From: Conchocele bisecta
Lineage: Eukaryota; Mollusca; Bivalvia; Lucinida; Thyasiridae
Direction of reading: 5' to 3'
NCBI GenBank assembly: GCA_029237695.1
Contig: CM055267.1
Coordinates: 7,586,036-7,650,035 of the forward strand
Length of the DNA stretch: 64,000 nt
Part shown: positions 37,112-48,777 of the stretch, piece by piece
Numbering within the stretch: position 1 is the stretch's first letter
Layout: every line of letters starts with the position of its first letter
Position numbers and translations under genes: made by a program
Notes under the pieces: generated by a model
Database searches by the model: none
Told to the model about the DNA's origin: nothing
Seen by the model: only the letters and a program-made list of their open reading frames with translations

Positions 37112-38662
37112 TCATCTAGTCTACACTAACTTTAAATTTGCATTCTTTGCATAAACCATTTCCCCTGAAGGGGTACGTTTCATTTTCAGACACCGAAAAA
37201 TGAAACCACTGTGTGGGACAGTTTTCATGTGAACATTCAACCATCTTTGAATCCATCATCAGGTACCCCACCACATATACAAATATTCGCTTTGTTATTT
37301 GATGCAGAGCATACCGGCACTGTCTGCTTTGGTTCACATGGCTTAAGTACAGCTTTCTTGGTAAAGTGCTTTGCCACAAGGTTCTGGAATTTATGACAGT
37401 CGGTGAAATTGTAGCGCCTTCTGTGAAAATTGAGGTCCAGAGGTCATTGTCGGGGTAAATGCGTTCCATGTGTAAATAATTTCATTTGGGGTCCACACAA
37501 AGAAGTCACAGAATTGTCCGGTTGCAGATGATATTTGATCTGAACCTGGATAGTGCCCTATGGTGATGCATTGGCATCTAGTTTCTTATTCCCAGTATCG
37601 GTTCCAGAGCCAGGATAACATCAATATTAGGTTGTCCCTCATGTTGAAAAGGGGCACTTAATTTCTAGGCAGCCTTTTCCCACAGCAGAATTGCTGATGT
37701 GTTTGTCCATTGGGCTGGGCTAGCCTTACCAAAGTGTGGGTAATTTTCCAGTTCAAGGGATCCCAGTCCTGATTCTTGGCAAATCAAAGTATGTGTGTGA
37801 ATGTCATTCATCTTGTGGCAACATATTCCTTCGTTTGCCACAGCTTCCTTCCCCTCATGCCCCCAGTCAGTCGCTGCTGATGTGAATGAGACGGAAGCTG
37901 GAGCGCAAATGCGTTTCACCAATGACACCGATGGCAAACAATCCACTTTGTGTGACAGAACCGCATGAATATTTGATGCAGTGATGCGGCCAGTCCTGTA
38001 TGTATTGCCAGTGGGAATTGCCTGACTGCTTCCTCCCCGTTTCCACTTCAACAAGTTCTGCTTGCTGTTTTGTAACCGCATTATTACGTGTATTTTCAGA
38101 ACACTTTTTGAAGTTCATCGGCAAACATAGTTCTCTAGCAGATAAATCTGCTCATGCAGTGTGTTCAAATCTTGAGGCCAATCTTTTGGTGACAGACTTT
38201 GGAATAAAGTTTTTCGAAAATCCATCCGTCAGCGACAGAATGCTGTGTTTGCAGAGCACGCTTAATTCTTTAAAAATTAAAAAAACGCAGTTTCTTCGTG
38301 CTTCGTCGGTGAAGAAGTTGTCTGCTACGTTGATGAAAGAAGTTGTTTGCGGTTTGTCGCTACTGCATTTTCTTTTTTTTCGCTGCAGACTGAAAATCCA
38401 TGTCACTAATGCGTTTGTATGGCGTGTCAAACTTTTGACTCGTTGGGATACATCCAATATGCTGGAGAATCTGTCACTGTTGCCTCCTTGCGGATCCTCG
38501 CTGATGTCTCCAGCTCAAACAGGATGGCTGCAAACATGACTGCAGCACTCGTCCAGCCCAGGCCATGCATGTACAAATGCGCCGGACTCTATTGTTCCCA
38601 TCGGATTGGACAATCACCCATGGCTGTAACAGTTTCTCCCTTATCCGCATTGAGTGGTTGCA
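37112..38662 (-). pseudogene. SWIM-YqaJ-PHD nuclease of the ISL2EU element
   Basis: Read on the minus strand, a strong acceptor (tttttattt then acacag) ends at 38663, so at least one upstream exon is missing from view. Domains follow in order. First comes a SWIM-like zinc region (QPWVIVQSDG, RICTCM, then disturbed by two compensating shifts). Next is a linker with SLTDGFSKNFIPKSV, followed by a YqaJ exonuclease core (TGRITAS, SLVKRICAP, FTSAATDWGHEGKEAV, YPHFG). After a frame change, IKCPF-like and WTPNE-like stretches and MERIYPDNDLW appear. The last is a C-terminal PHD finger (KMVECSHENCPTQWFHFS, LCKECK). I count at least four frame changes and one in-frame stop. YqaJ proteins are lambda-exonuclease-like and accompany the transposase in this superfamily. 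Confidence 0.82.
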
Positions 38663-39412
38663 CTGTGTAAATAAAAAAGATAGGTGTTTATAAGCGTTAC
38701 AATCTTAAAATGTTTCTACCTGAGAAAAATGGGCTTAATGAGATCATGATCAGGGCCTACAAAGGCCCGTAGCCAGACCTGTTTGAAGGGGGGGGTCGTT
38801 TCGAAGGCCCAAGGGGCTGAGGTATCTAGGGGGGTCTAAAAAAAGTGGACCTCGAGGCTAAAAAAAAGTGGACATCGAGGCTGGCGGGGGGAGGTGTCCG
38901 ACCGATCCGACCCCCCTGGCTAAGGCCTGTACATATTCGGTACACATTCCATATAGTAGCCTCTAGCGAAAAATTTAGATCCATTTTCAGGCCACAATGT
39001 GTGTTAGCTGATCAAGAACACTAGTAAAAAAAACAACAACTAATTACGCCCCTTTCTTTGTGGCGAGACAATAAGAAAAAAATACCGTATAGTCTTTTTG
39101 CACATACAAAAGTAAGTTCCAAGGAACGGATTGTTTATCGTGGGAACGAACTGTTTAATTCGAGGGAAACAAAATTGTTGTTTCGTGGGAACAAATTAAT
39201 AAAAAGAAAAAACAATTTGTCCCCTGTGTGGCTCCATAGAATAGAATCGACCGATACAGTACACTTATTATTTTGGGTGCGTTGTCTTACAAGGGGACTG
39301 CCCAGGTAATTACCGCCATCTGAATGTCAGAATCAGCTGATCAAAATCCATGAAACATTTCCTTCCGAGGGGGTGATGCAAGGGTTTGCCTCAAAAAAAC
39401 ACATTATTGTAG
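38663..39412. other. Interior of ISL2EU element, no gene seen
   Basis: 38757-38935 holds an aaagtggac-tcgaggct repeat pair in a G-rich tract. No upstream exon of the nuclease could be identified. Confidence 0.4.
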
Positions 39413-39625
39413 TCACAGGTTGAAGTAACGAACCGAGGTTATATAAATAGTTTAAAATATACCATAAAAGCATTAATAAGTGAGAAAAAATAAGCTAAAC
39501 AAATCTTTACTCCCTTCCTAGGAAGGGAGTATATTTTTTTTAGCTAGTAAAAGAAATTTTGTTTAGCTTTTATGTATGTTTAATGTAGTTATTACACCTC
39601 GTCCCGTGACTTCAACCTGTGTATT
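39413..39625. mobile_element. Family M MITE, copy 2
   Basis: Terminal inverted repeats cacaggttgaagtaacg and acttcaacctgtg. The interior has taaaagcattaataagtgag and an inverted aagctaaacaaat/ttgtttagctttt pair. It matches the complete copy at 63556-63729. Confidence 0.85.
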
Positions 39626-40944
39626 TAAATTTACCTTGGCCCTTATCAATGTGTTGTTCCGTCCTATCTCTTTGTGGAGAATTTCCTTCACCCATCCGTC
39701 TTGGAACAGTTTTGTATGTTCCATTGATTTATAGTTTTTTTAACTGGTCTTTTGTGTAGGCCGATTCTTGAAACAAAAACAAGAAGTGTACCACGTCAAA
39801 AATAAATAAACTCACGTTCGGCCATTTATTGCGATCGGAACTAAATTCCTTTGTCGATAGTGAATAAAGGGTCCACACCAATCACCGAGTTTTTATTTAT
39901 ACCGTGCACGCACATCGCCAGCAAGTGTATCTTTGTACGCAATCTGTGCTGAATCGGCTTTCTTTGCCATAGTTAGGTAATGTACACTGTCAATATATGT
40001 AGATCTAAGTCCGAAATGGTAGATATTTTCGAGTATATTCTGGTAAAACACAAAAATTATTCACTTCCTGGTTGTAAACACGCTTGGGTATCAAAATGGC
40101 CGCTCTCGTGGAATTGTGGGTAATTACACATACTTCTGTGACGTCAGTGAAAACAAAGGATACAATAGAATATCACGTTTTCGCATAGGAAAATCATTTT
40201 TTTCGCAATAACTTTTCCCAAATCAATATTTGATGGAATTTCATCAAATAACAAAAATTGGGGAGGGTGACTTTTTTGTTATTGATGAAAAGCTACTTGC
40301 ATTTAAATATCTTTAGATTTAATGTGTTTATTAGCCAAAAGTTTGTCGGCACAAAAAAGGTGGAACAGACAGTATTGGGTACGAGACAGTCCATGTACGA
40401 AATGACATAATCCGACAAGAAAGCTTACCCACATATATCCTCTCCCGGCGCGTATTCACCCTTATTGGTACGGACGATGATTTCATTCATGTCTGCCGAC
40501 CTTTACATTTGTAAAATGAAACCATGACCAACAAATAAAACGAACTTATGGACGGCTATGGAAAACAAAATCGATGGGAGCTGCCATTGTTCTTGTTCTT
40601 GTATATATATTCTGCCTTCGTATGCACACCTAGTATATATACAACAACATTGTTTTGTTGTAGTTGTTGTATGTCTGTTTTTAGGCGCTTATTTTGTTCG
40701 CCTCAATCTCTTTCTGGGTCAAAAAAATAGACTGCGAAAGCATTGTTCCCACACACCCAAGTTGACACGTACCAGTAGCCTATTTCATCAAAATTGCAAA
40801 GCATACTTTTCTAGCAAAGTATACTTTGGGGGAGTAATCATTTATTTCCCCCCCCCCCCCCGATCCCCCGAAATGCATTATGTCATATAGAACTATAACC
40901 ACTACATATATTTGATGATTACAAGTATGCATACTTATTATTCT
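39626..40944. other. Right part of ISL2EU element and spacer, no gene
   Basis: Contains the right terminal repeat to 40184, a tandem ttgttgtagttgttg-like stretch and a poly-C run at 40849-40861. Open frames of 60-110 codons show no domain. Confidence 0.4.
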
Positions 40945-41345
40945 AGGTCTGTGCATGTATTGATTGGCATTATTATACATTTTATATCGGACGTAAATTT
41001 GCACACTGATATCAGGAGCGATAATTAATTGTGTTTCTTTAAAATATTAATGGATATTACTATTTATTTCCTGTATTTAACCTTAAAATCTGTCGAAAAA
41101 ATAATATTTTCAGGTGACACATTTAATTAGTATAAATAATTGAAAAATATCATGCATCATTTGCATATGAAAATAGCCTGATAGCACCGCGCGTCACAGT
41201 CAGTAAAATACATATTACTAACTGATTATATCTGTATTGCGGGCACTCGTAATTTGTAGGACTTGTGGAATAGTGCCACAATTATACACTTAATTAATTC
41301 ATATAAAGAACATTTTGTGCCTACTGCGTGGGAATGTACCTCTAA
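40945..41345 (-). mobile_element. Family T MITE-like element, copy 2
   Basis: Body ttgattggcattattataca, tttgcatatgaaaatagcct and gggcactcgtaatttgtagg. The terminus ttgtgcctactgcgtgggaa then tgtacctctaa. Close to copy 3 next to it. Confidence 0.8.
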
Positions 41346-41410
41346 CGATCGCAGTTGACTGGTCAAAATTTGGCAACAACATTGGACTGTGCAGGACTTG
41401 GAGTTTGTTA

Positions 41411-41936
41411 CTTTAAAGGTACATGCCAACTCAGTAGGCACAAAATGTTCTCTCTATCAGAGACATCATCTGATACATTTTCTGGCAAAAGAAACATTCA
41501 TTCACCTTTACCACATGTATTGATTTGCATTATTATACATTTTATGTTGGACGTAAATTTCCACACTGATATCAGGGTCGATAACCGTGTTTCATTAAAA
41601 TGTTAACAGACATTGCTATTTATTATCTGCGTTTAGTGTTTGATGTGCACCGATCTTACTTTATAATCTGTCAAAAATATAATTTTTTCAGGTGACGCAT
41701 TTAATTAGTATGAATAATTAAAAATTATCGTGCCTCATTTGCATATTAAAATAGCCTGATACCACCGCAAGTCACTATTAGTAAAATCAATATTACTAAA
41801 TAATTATACATGTGTATCTATATAGCGGGCACTCGTAATTCTTAGAACTGGTGGCATAGTGACAGAAGTATACACTTGATTAATTCCTATAAAGAACATT
41901 TTGTGCCTACTGAGTGGACATGTACCTTTAAAATGC
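41411..41936 (-). mobile_element. Family T MITE-like element, copy 3 (both termini)
   Basis: Termini ttaaaggtacatgccaactc plus agtaggcacaaaatgttct on one side, and agaacattttgtgcctactg plus agtggacatgtacctttaaa on the other. They form an inverted repeat of about 38 bp. The body includes gcctcatttgcatattaaaa and tagcgggcactcgtaattct. No coding capacity. Confidence 0.85.
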
Positions 41937-42087
41937 AAATTTCATCCGAAATAATGAAGATGAAAAAGTACATCAGTAGGTTTACGCAAAAATGAACGCT
42001 GTTTTTCTTGGGTGGTTTCAATGTGACATTTAAAAAGATAGTCTTGATGTGTTTGCTACCAGAACATAGAGTAACGTTTGATTTTTG

Positions 42088-42865
42088 TCGAGCCCGCTTG
42101 CGGAAAGCGAGACATAGTGATCACAATGACGTCCGGGTGTCCGTGCGTCCGTGCGTGCGTCCGTCCGAAATCTGCGTCAACGTTTTTAAATACCTTATAT
42201 CCCTGCAGTCCTAAGTCAGATTGACTTGAAACTTCACATACTTATTAGTCATCATCAATATAATCATGCTGTATCCCACTCATGAGGCCCCCGTGCCCCA
42301 TAGTCAAATGACATAGAAGTTTGTGTTAAATGTTTGTCAAAATTTGCGTTAAAATTTTCAGATACCTACTATCTCTATAACCGTAAGTCAGATTTGCTTG
42401 AAACTTCATATGCTTATTGGTCATCATCCATATATTCATTTTGTGTCCCACTTATGCGGCCCCTGTGCCCTAAGGTCAAATGACTTAGAAGTTTGCATAT
42501 TATAAAATCTGCGTTTTTTCATACCTTATATCTCCACAATTGTTGCTCCAATTTACTTCAAACTTCCAATACTTCCTGTTCATCATCCATATTTTCATTC
42601 ATTCCATGTAGTCCATATGTCCAAGGTCAAGGTCAAGGTGAAATGACTTTGAAATGTGTGTTAAAGTTTTTACATACCTTATATCTCCACAACACTTACT
42701 ACGATTTACTTCAAATAATTCTTTATTATCATCCATATTTTAATTCTAAGCTTTTACATACCTTATATCTCCACAGCCCTTAATTCAAACTTCAAATAAA
42801 TACACTCTGAGACCATCAATGCCTCGGCGGGATCGACATGCGGCCCGCGGCCATCTGGTTCTTAA
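42088..42865 (+). mobile_element. Family C element, copy 3 (complete)
   Basis: The left end tgtcgagcccgcttgcggaa then agcgagacatagtgatcaca. A cgtgcgtccgtgcgtgcgtc tract leads into about four units (accttatatctc, gacttgaaacttcacatact, catcatc, cggcccctgtgcc, aaggtcaaatgac). The right end is aatgcctcggcgggatcgac then gcggcccgcggccatctggt. The right-end word cctcggcggg is the inverse of the left end of family B, linking the two families. Confidence 0.85.
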
Positions 42866-45800
42866 CCAGCATCCCAACGTGACGTAATAAAATAAAATGA
42901 AAATCAATCGCGCGATATGATGTGGGTACGAAAACTGATGTAGCACGATTATATGTTTTATGTATATGGATGGTATGTTCGTCCGTCAGTCCGTCTGTTG
43001 TCTAGACAAATTGGTAGTACCGGAAAATACTTTAGTGGTGTAAGGGATAAAGTCCATACAGTTCATCGAGACCAAATATGAGCAGTGCTCATCAAAGCAC
43101 ATCAGTTTCTTTGGCCCTTCATATGTGATTTTTTTTAGTCTAGGCCCGGTTCTTCAAAAAATATGTTAGCTCTTAACGGACTGTTAAATATTTAATCATG
43201 TTAAAGATTTAACAGTCCGTTAATTTAACGGGGGTTTTGAGCAACACTGCCCTGGTAATTTGTCCTACTCACTAATAATGAATGAATGCAAATTGTTGAA
43301 ACTTTATAAAAGACAACAAAACAGGCCTGACAACCTACGAGGGCTGACCCAGCAGCTCGTGGACACACGTGAAACAGAGATAAACTGGAAATAACTAATA
43401 CTAATATTCACTTACTTATAATGGGCCCAAACGTGCATTTTCATTACAATTTCTTCAAAACTACATGTTTTCTTTGACATTGATTACGTGTAACTTAAGT
43501 ACCACGGCGCAGCCACTCAAAACGTCAGATGACGTCATGTTACATTAATTGAACGTCAGTGAATGTCTTGTACCCTGCATATTGTTATAAACATCGTCTT
43601 AACATCAGAAAATGGTAGTTTTTTTTTCATTTTTAAAATCAAAGATTAGTAGACATCTTCCTTTCCCAATACTAGTTCAATAATAGTATATGCGTTTGCC
43701 CCATTTGTGTGTGAAAGTTTAGCGCAAGTTTTACTCCATTCAGAATCGGGAATACATACATACATGTATGTATTAAGACAATTGCTATAATAATATTTTG
43801 TGTGAATTCTGCGACTACGCCGGTCAGCCAGAACAAGTTGCCTTCATTGTAATGCAAACTAACAACATACAGCTCGATATGAACAACACAATCAAATTTA
43901 ATATTTGAAGAATGATGAAATATATGTGATAAAACTTTCAACATCCATTAATACCATTAGCAGTAATTTCAGTCGGTGTCCATGAACTTCTGAATCTGCT
44001 CTCATATCTTTACCCTCACTGCTTCAGTCCACCCAGCTGTAAATCGGGAACCTCCATTGTATTTGTAGTTGTACATGTATACATGAAATACCGGTCGAAA
44101 TGTTCAACCAGTTGAAGGAGGCATGTATACGGCAGGAGCAGAAGAATCAGATATGTGATACGTGTTCAAGTAGTTGACAGCGAGGTTGAACACGGGTGGT
44201 GTAAATATCAAAGTACAGTGAGGGACGGAGTTACAAATAATGTATGACAGTTCTATGGTAGAAGAATATGTATCATTGAGGATTGAATAGTGTGGTACAC
44301 CATCCGGTGGGATGCTCTAACAGTTTATAATCTTTGGTTTAAGAGTTTAGATGGTTGTGGACAAAAATTACCACCACTAGTAAGGACGTTTGTAATTATG
44401 AAAACTATGTAGTCTCTTCTCTATTCCAATGCGTCTCAATTGTATGGAGTGTATCAAAGACGTTGCAAAACTGTTCTGACATCTACATTCTGTAAGATAG
44501 TATTATAAGTATATGCATACATTAAACTGTGATGTTACTAAAGAATAAGTTGCATGTGAGTCACCACCATCGATTTTCCCTATATAAACTAACCAAATAC
44601 CACACATTTTGCTATTCTCTGCTACTTTCCTTTTCCGTATGGATGTTGTGGGACCTATTTTTCCATAACCTGCACCCAGTCTGCTCTGGGTATTTACTAA
44701 TTAAAATATAGGTTTAATTATTGTTAAGAAAGATAATCTCAATCTCCTGTGACTACCCTGGTGATGGAACAAAATGTCAGCAGCTGAAAGAAACCACCTC
44801 ACATGAGAAACGTGTTCAGACTTACAAAAGTATCCCAAAACATATGCTTGAACATGATGTAAATGATACACTAACATGCCTGTGAAATAGATTAGTACAT
44901 CACTTTATCGGTTTCTGCAAGCAAAATGTGTCTGTAGCATAACACATCTGGATTATTTTTTTTAACGTACTACTTTTGACTACACCGCGCATGATTATCT
45001 GATGATTTAGTGTGGTTAAACCTAAATTGTACACTTAACTTAGAATTATATACATATACATTGGCCCTGTGTTTCTGTCTAGATCACTACTATCGACGAT
45101 ATTTGTAATGGAACATTACTATTAATGAGTTAGTGTGTATATAACATCATAATGTATTTGTTTGAAAGTCATTTAGTGGCAGTTAAGTAGCGAGCAATTC
45201 TGTTTGACTGTTTTATATGTGGGAAAGGTATAGTGACAATACTGTTGATAATTTTATAATTGTAATTGTTTACATTCCATCATGCAGCGCAACGCCGTAA
45301 TTTTTCTATTGTGTTTATGTTTTGCTGAGTGTTTCAGTTCATGACGAGTATTTAATCAAGCAGCGTACGAGATATTTGAATGTCTGTGCACGGACCTCAG
45401 GATTCGTTGTTCTGATATTCCGTTGGACAATCACAATGTACTGTTGGCTGTGTTGTTGATGTGCTGGTTCCAGGAGAAGTGATTGCTGACATCAAGATAC
45501 ACCACAAAAGAGACAGTTTTTATTTTAGTACCTGATTATATAATATGAATGAGGTTTGCACTGAAGTTTGTACCCTTGTGATATGTATGACCTGATATTT
45601 AGATTTGTTAAAATGCATATCCTAACCCGTTTACAAAATTTAGAGCGTATCTAGATCATATCGCAGAGTTTTGCCATCTTCTTTGTGTCTGATAATGAAA
45701 TTGCAGTTTCATCCGCAGTGCACTTACCCATCTCCACAATGCCCTGTGAGACAAGTAAGTAATATAAATTAAGTAATTAGTATGCAAATGCAACACAAGA

Positions 45801-47150
45801 CAGAAGAAAGCAGCGTCATAAAACTAAATGGAGACATGAATGGTACGAAACCAGAGAACGAGAGGCTACAGATATATAACAAAACCGAAATTGCTAGACA
45901 CACCGTAAGAAAAATATAGAACGGCTCAGCAGATAACTAACATACTACTACTAATAATACTGCACTGAATCAGTTATTATTTTGTTACAAAACTACTAAA
46001 AGGTAAATGTAATCGGAACAAAAGGAAGTACCTATTATTAAAAAAATAGACTAGCAAATCAAAGAAAACAGATTTTTTCTCCCTGTACGGTTTGAGAATC
46101 AATCACCATTAAGTGTCATGACTGCCTGTCACCATCAATGACAGAGGCATATATAGTTATTGACCGTAAACTGACCAACAATTGCTAATGAACTGCTTCA
46201 TACTGGAATTATTCAGAAATCAAGTGAATAAAGATATACATGTAAGTACATTTATTTTCAAACTATCACATAAACAAACGTCAGACGACACAACCTCTGC
46301 AATAATAACTCATTTTGAACTCCACATTCGTGCTGGAACTGATACCTACATGTGATGGAAAACTGCTACCAATAGTATACAGTACACATTATTGTGATAC
46401 AGTCTTCATGTCGAATGACAGACGTGGTGATTATAGTCAGCATTTTTGTTCTTGTTGTTTCTGTTCTTCTTCTTCTTATTATTCCTTCTTCTTTTTCTTG
46501 TCATAAGTCCTATCAAATGAGTTTTTGTGAACTTTAAAGGGCCGGGGTGGTTAGGGGACGGCCATTATGAGGTATACATATAGTTTTTATTGATTAAGCA
46601 TTTGAGGACGTTGCTGTGGTCTGACGTGCAATTTGTAGCACGGATTCTTTGACAGCACCTCAATCTCCTCTAGCAATTATCTGTCATTCGGTAACAGTCG
46701 GTCTCTAACAAGGACCGTAAAGTCAACGATGAGTGCTTATTTATCCCGTCAACATAGTGCGTATGTGCCGTGAAACACTGTGCCGTGAAACATTTCTGAT
46801 ATCCTGTCAATACGACCTATAATCACTGCGTATGCATATGTGCGGTGGCTGGGGTTATTTGTTTGCATTTTACAGAGCCTCGCCCATCCCGTTTCCTAAG
46901 CCTTGTCAGAATTGTTTTCCCATTCACGGCACTGACCTACTATTCTCTATATGCCATGTCATTGGATTTATGGTGCTGAATACCTCATGCGTCGACCTAT
47001 ACAAAATGTCTGTAAAAAAGGAGAAGAAGAACGGTAAGGTACAGTTCCATTACGCATTTAAAGGACTGACCGCTTCCGGTCTTGAAATAAACACGATTTT
47101 GTGTTTTTATTATATTTAAAGCCTCACGTTTAATACTGACATCATCCAAG
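42866..47150. other. Long A/T-rich stretch, no gene supported
   Basis: I looked for coding signatures on both strands and found only short frames without domains. 43145-43225 holds a small inverted aacagtccgttaa/ttaacggactgtta pair. No satellite is visible here, which makes this the most ordinary part of the window. Confidence 0.5.
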
Positions 47151-47253
47151 ATGCAAGAAGTCATTGCTCCCGTTTCAAATATTGTCTTTGACTTAGAGTT
47201 GGCATTGAAAAGTCAACTGGGGGCCCAACCATTACCTTTTCCAGGAATGGACA
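47151..47253 (+). CDS. Candidate host coding exon (weak)
   Basis: An ATG after a ccatccaag context opens 34 codons beginning MQEVIAPVSNIVFDLELALK. It runs to a good splice donor (ACA|GTGAGT at 47254), where read-through would stop at once. The codons look protein-like and unrelated to the surrounding repeats. No downstream exon was found before the Polinton, and I recognise no family. This is offered as a candidate only. Confidence 0.2.
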
Positions 47254-47299
47254 GTGAGTAACCTAAATTCGATAGAATCCTGTTTTCGTCATTAAATTA

Positions 47300-47530
47300 T
47301 TCGGTTTCTAGTCAAAACGTACCCAAGTACAAATGTACCGAAGTCAAAACGTACCCAAATAAGTCGAAACGTACCCATGGGTAGAAGTCAAAAATGTACT
47401 CATCAACAAGTCGAAACATACTCGTCATGAAGTCGAAACGTACCCATGGGAAAATATAGTTGCAAAGAATTAAGTCAAAACGTACATAACAAGAAGTCAA
47501 AACGTACCCATTTGGAAAATATAGTAACAT
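47300..47530. repeat. Irregular aagtcgaaacgtacccat repeat
   Basis: About eight copies of agtc-aaacgtaccca separated by spacers of 8-40 bp. Confidence 0.85.
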
Positions 47531-47589
47531 GTGATAAAATATTTATTTTGTACATGGAAAAATAACATTGGCTTGTAAATATATAGTCG

Positions 47590-47664
47590 AGAACATCACC
47601 GACCCAATCAAGTTGGGTTGTGATAGCTGCTATTTGTTTATTGGCATTTTATATTTTTCAATAA
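47590..47664 (+). repeat. Dispersed repeat R, copy 2
   Basis: gaacatcaccgacccaatca, agttgggttgtgat, gctgctatttgtttattggc; matches 23337-23412. Confidence 0.85.
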
Positions 47665-47798
47665 CATTTAATATATACAGCATCTAACTGTATAAACACT
47701 TGGATTGAACCCTAGTTTACATTTACAAACATACACCAGCATTATATTGTTGATTTCAATACAATTTTTTACAAAAAAAAAAATGTTTTTTTTCTCCG

Positions 47799-47892
47799 AG
47801 TAGTATATAAGAGTCACAATGATACCATCACCTCTGGAAGGCACCGGCTACGCGCGGCACCTTCCACAGCATGATGGTATCATTTGTGACTT
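47799..47892. repeat. Large hairpin at the left border of the Polinton
   Basis: Arms agtagtatataagagtcaca with atgataccatca, and their inverse ending gtgacttatatactact, enclose a 10-nt loop (ggctacgcgc). The arms are about 42 bp with a few mismatches and one bulge. A second, partial A/T tract follows at 47985. It sits about 100 bp before the first Polinton-side open frame. Confidence 0.8.
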
Positions 47893-47996
47893 ATATACTA
47901 CTACCGCGAGACCATATATTTATGACATGAGAAGTTACACCCTATTAGAGATAAAAATCCCTATGTTATACTCAGTATATATATATATACAACATA

Positions 47997-48335
47997 ATGG
48001 TTCTAGTTAAGTGTGTGTGGTTGAAGACAGGTAGTCACGAGAGGTGTCATCGCACCGGTATTTACGAATATTGCAAACACCGTGCATGGATGCGAAGAGG
48101 TTCCGTTTTCACCTCGCCCATGTCGGCATTGTGGGGTAGGGACCAAAGCCGAGGTCATTGCTATGTCCACCATGCGGTGGCACTCAGGCTACTCATCGAA
48201 TGGTTAACAAGGGATTACATGCTCGCAAGTATTATCGTTTTAGTAATAATTCAAATCGGAAAGTCAGTTAGAAAAGATAGAATCGATCTAATAAGTCACT
48301 GTGTTTCTACAGCATTAAAACACTGTAAAAAATAA
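47997..48335 (+). CDS. Small Cys/His-rich protein with hydrophobic C-terminal segment
   Basis: 112 codons. The N-terminal 30 residues carry a Cys/His cluster (C6, H14, C18, H19, C27, H29; CxxxxxxxH-x3-CH-x7-CxH), suggesting a small zinc-binding module. A later CYVHHA stretch adds more. A hydrophobic run YMLASIIVLVIIQIG near residues 79-93 could span a membrane. The ATG follows a tatatatatac tract. It is the first frame at the left end of the Polinton. I do not recognise the family with certainty, and no function is assigned. Confidence 0.5.
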   Translation: MVLVKCVWLKTGSHERCHRTGIYEYCKHRAWMRRGSVFTSPMSALWGRDQSRGHCYVHHAVALRLLIEWLTRDYMLASIIVLVIIQIGKSVRKDRIDLISHCVSTALKHCKK

Positions 48336-48412
48336 AAAACATTATCAAACTAATTTTAGAAAATTAGAAAATTGAAACAGAAAAAACAAGTACCAATATT
48401 ATAGAAAAAAAA

Positions 48413-48777
48413 ATGGATAATACAATACAATTGGAATTGAAAGTTTTTAATGCCTGTGTTGAAGAAGTTTACGAAGAATACGGGGGTTATAGTCCTATAT
48501 ATAAATTCTATAAAATGAGAACACTAGGCGATATCGAATACATGAAATACCAGCGTTAATTTATTACACTCCGATAAAACGTTGCATTTTACAATATTAT
48601 ACCTGGCAATTATGTCAACTATACAAGAGGCAAATACAAACATTAAGACGGATAATGCGTATCGGATATGAAACTAAGGTGTATTATATAAAATTATTAA
48701 AACCCAACGATTCGTTTACGAATGTACATTTCTACGATATCGCTTATAAAGATATGTATATTATTGAACAGAACTAA
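48413..48777 (+). pseudogene. Small Polinton left-arm protein, probably frameshifted
   Basis: An ATG at 48413 opens 48 codons (MDNTIQLELKVFNACVEEVY at the start) that stop at 48559. The adjoining frame is open from 48514 to 48777 and contains YKRQIQTLRRIMRIGYETKV. Its only ATG is internal (48653). The two overlap for 46 bp and could be one protein of roughly 120 residues with a one-base shift, or two tiny genes. Composition is rich in Tyr, Ile and Lys. No family is recognised. Confidence 0.35.

Larger units (their letters stand above)
31671..40184. mobile_element. ISL2EU-type DNA transposon, degraded
   Basis: Imperfect terminal inverted repeats of about 45 bp bound it. The left reads tcctttgttttctcgtgacg then tcacaaaactatgtg (about 31686-31721). 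The right, on the minus strand, reads tcctttgttttcactgacgt then cacagaagtatgtg (about 40127-40161). Inside, convergent genes encode a THAP plus DDE transposase (plus strand) and a SWIM-YqaJ-PHD nuclease (minus strand). That two-gene content is, to my knowledge, the hallmark of the ISL2EU superfamily. Later insertions enlarge it: a family G element, a family M MITE and a family T fragment. Several frameshifts in both genes mark it as inactive. Confidence 0.78.

Noticed and set aside
37211..38670. Plus-strand open frames over the nuclease region
   Set aside because: The minus strand reads recognisable SWIM, YqaJ and PHD segments, so the plus-strand frames are antisense shadows.
45283..45345. 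Short frame resembling a signal peptide (MQRNAVIFLLCLCFAECFSS)
   Set aside because: It stops after 20 codons without a convincing splice donor. Chance hydrophobic frames of this size are common in A/T-rich DNA.
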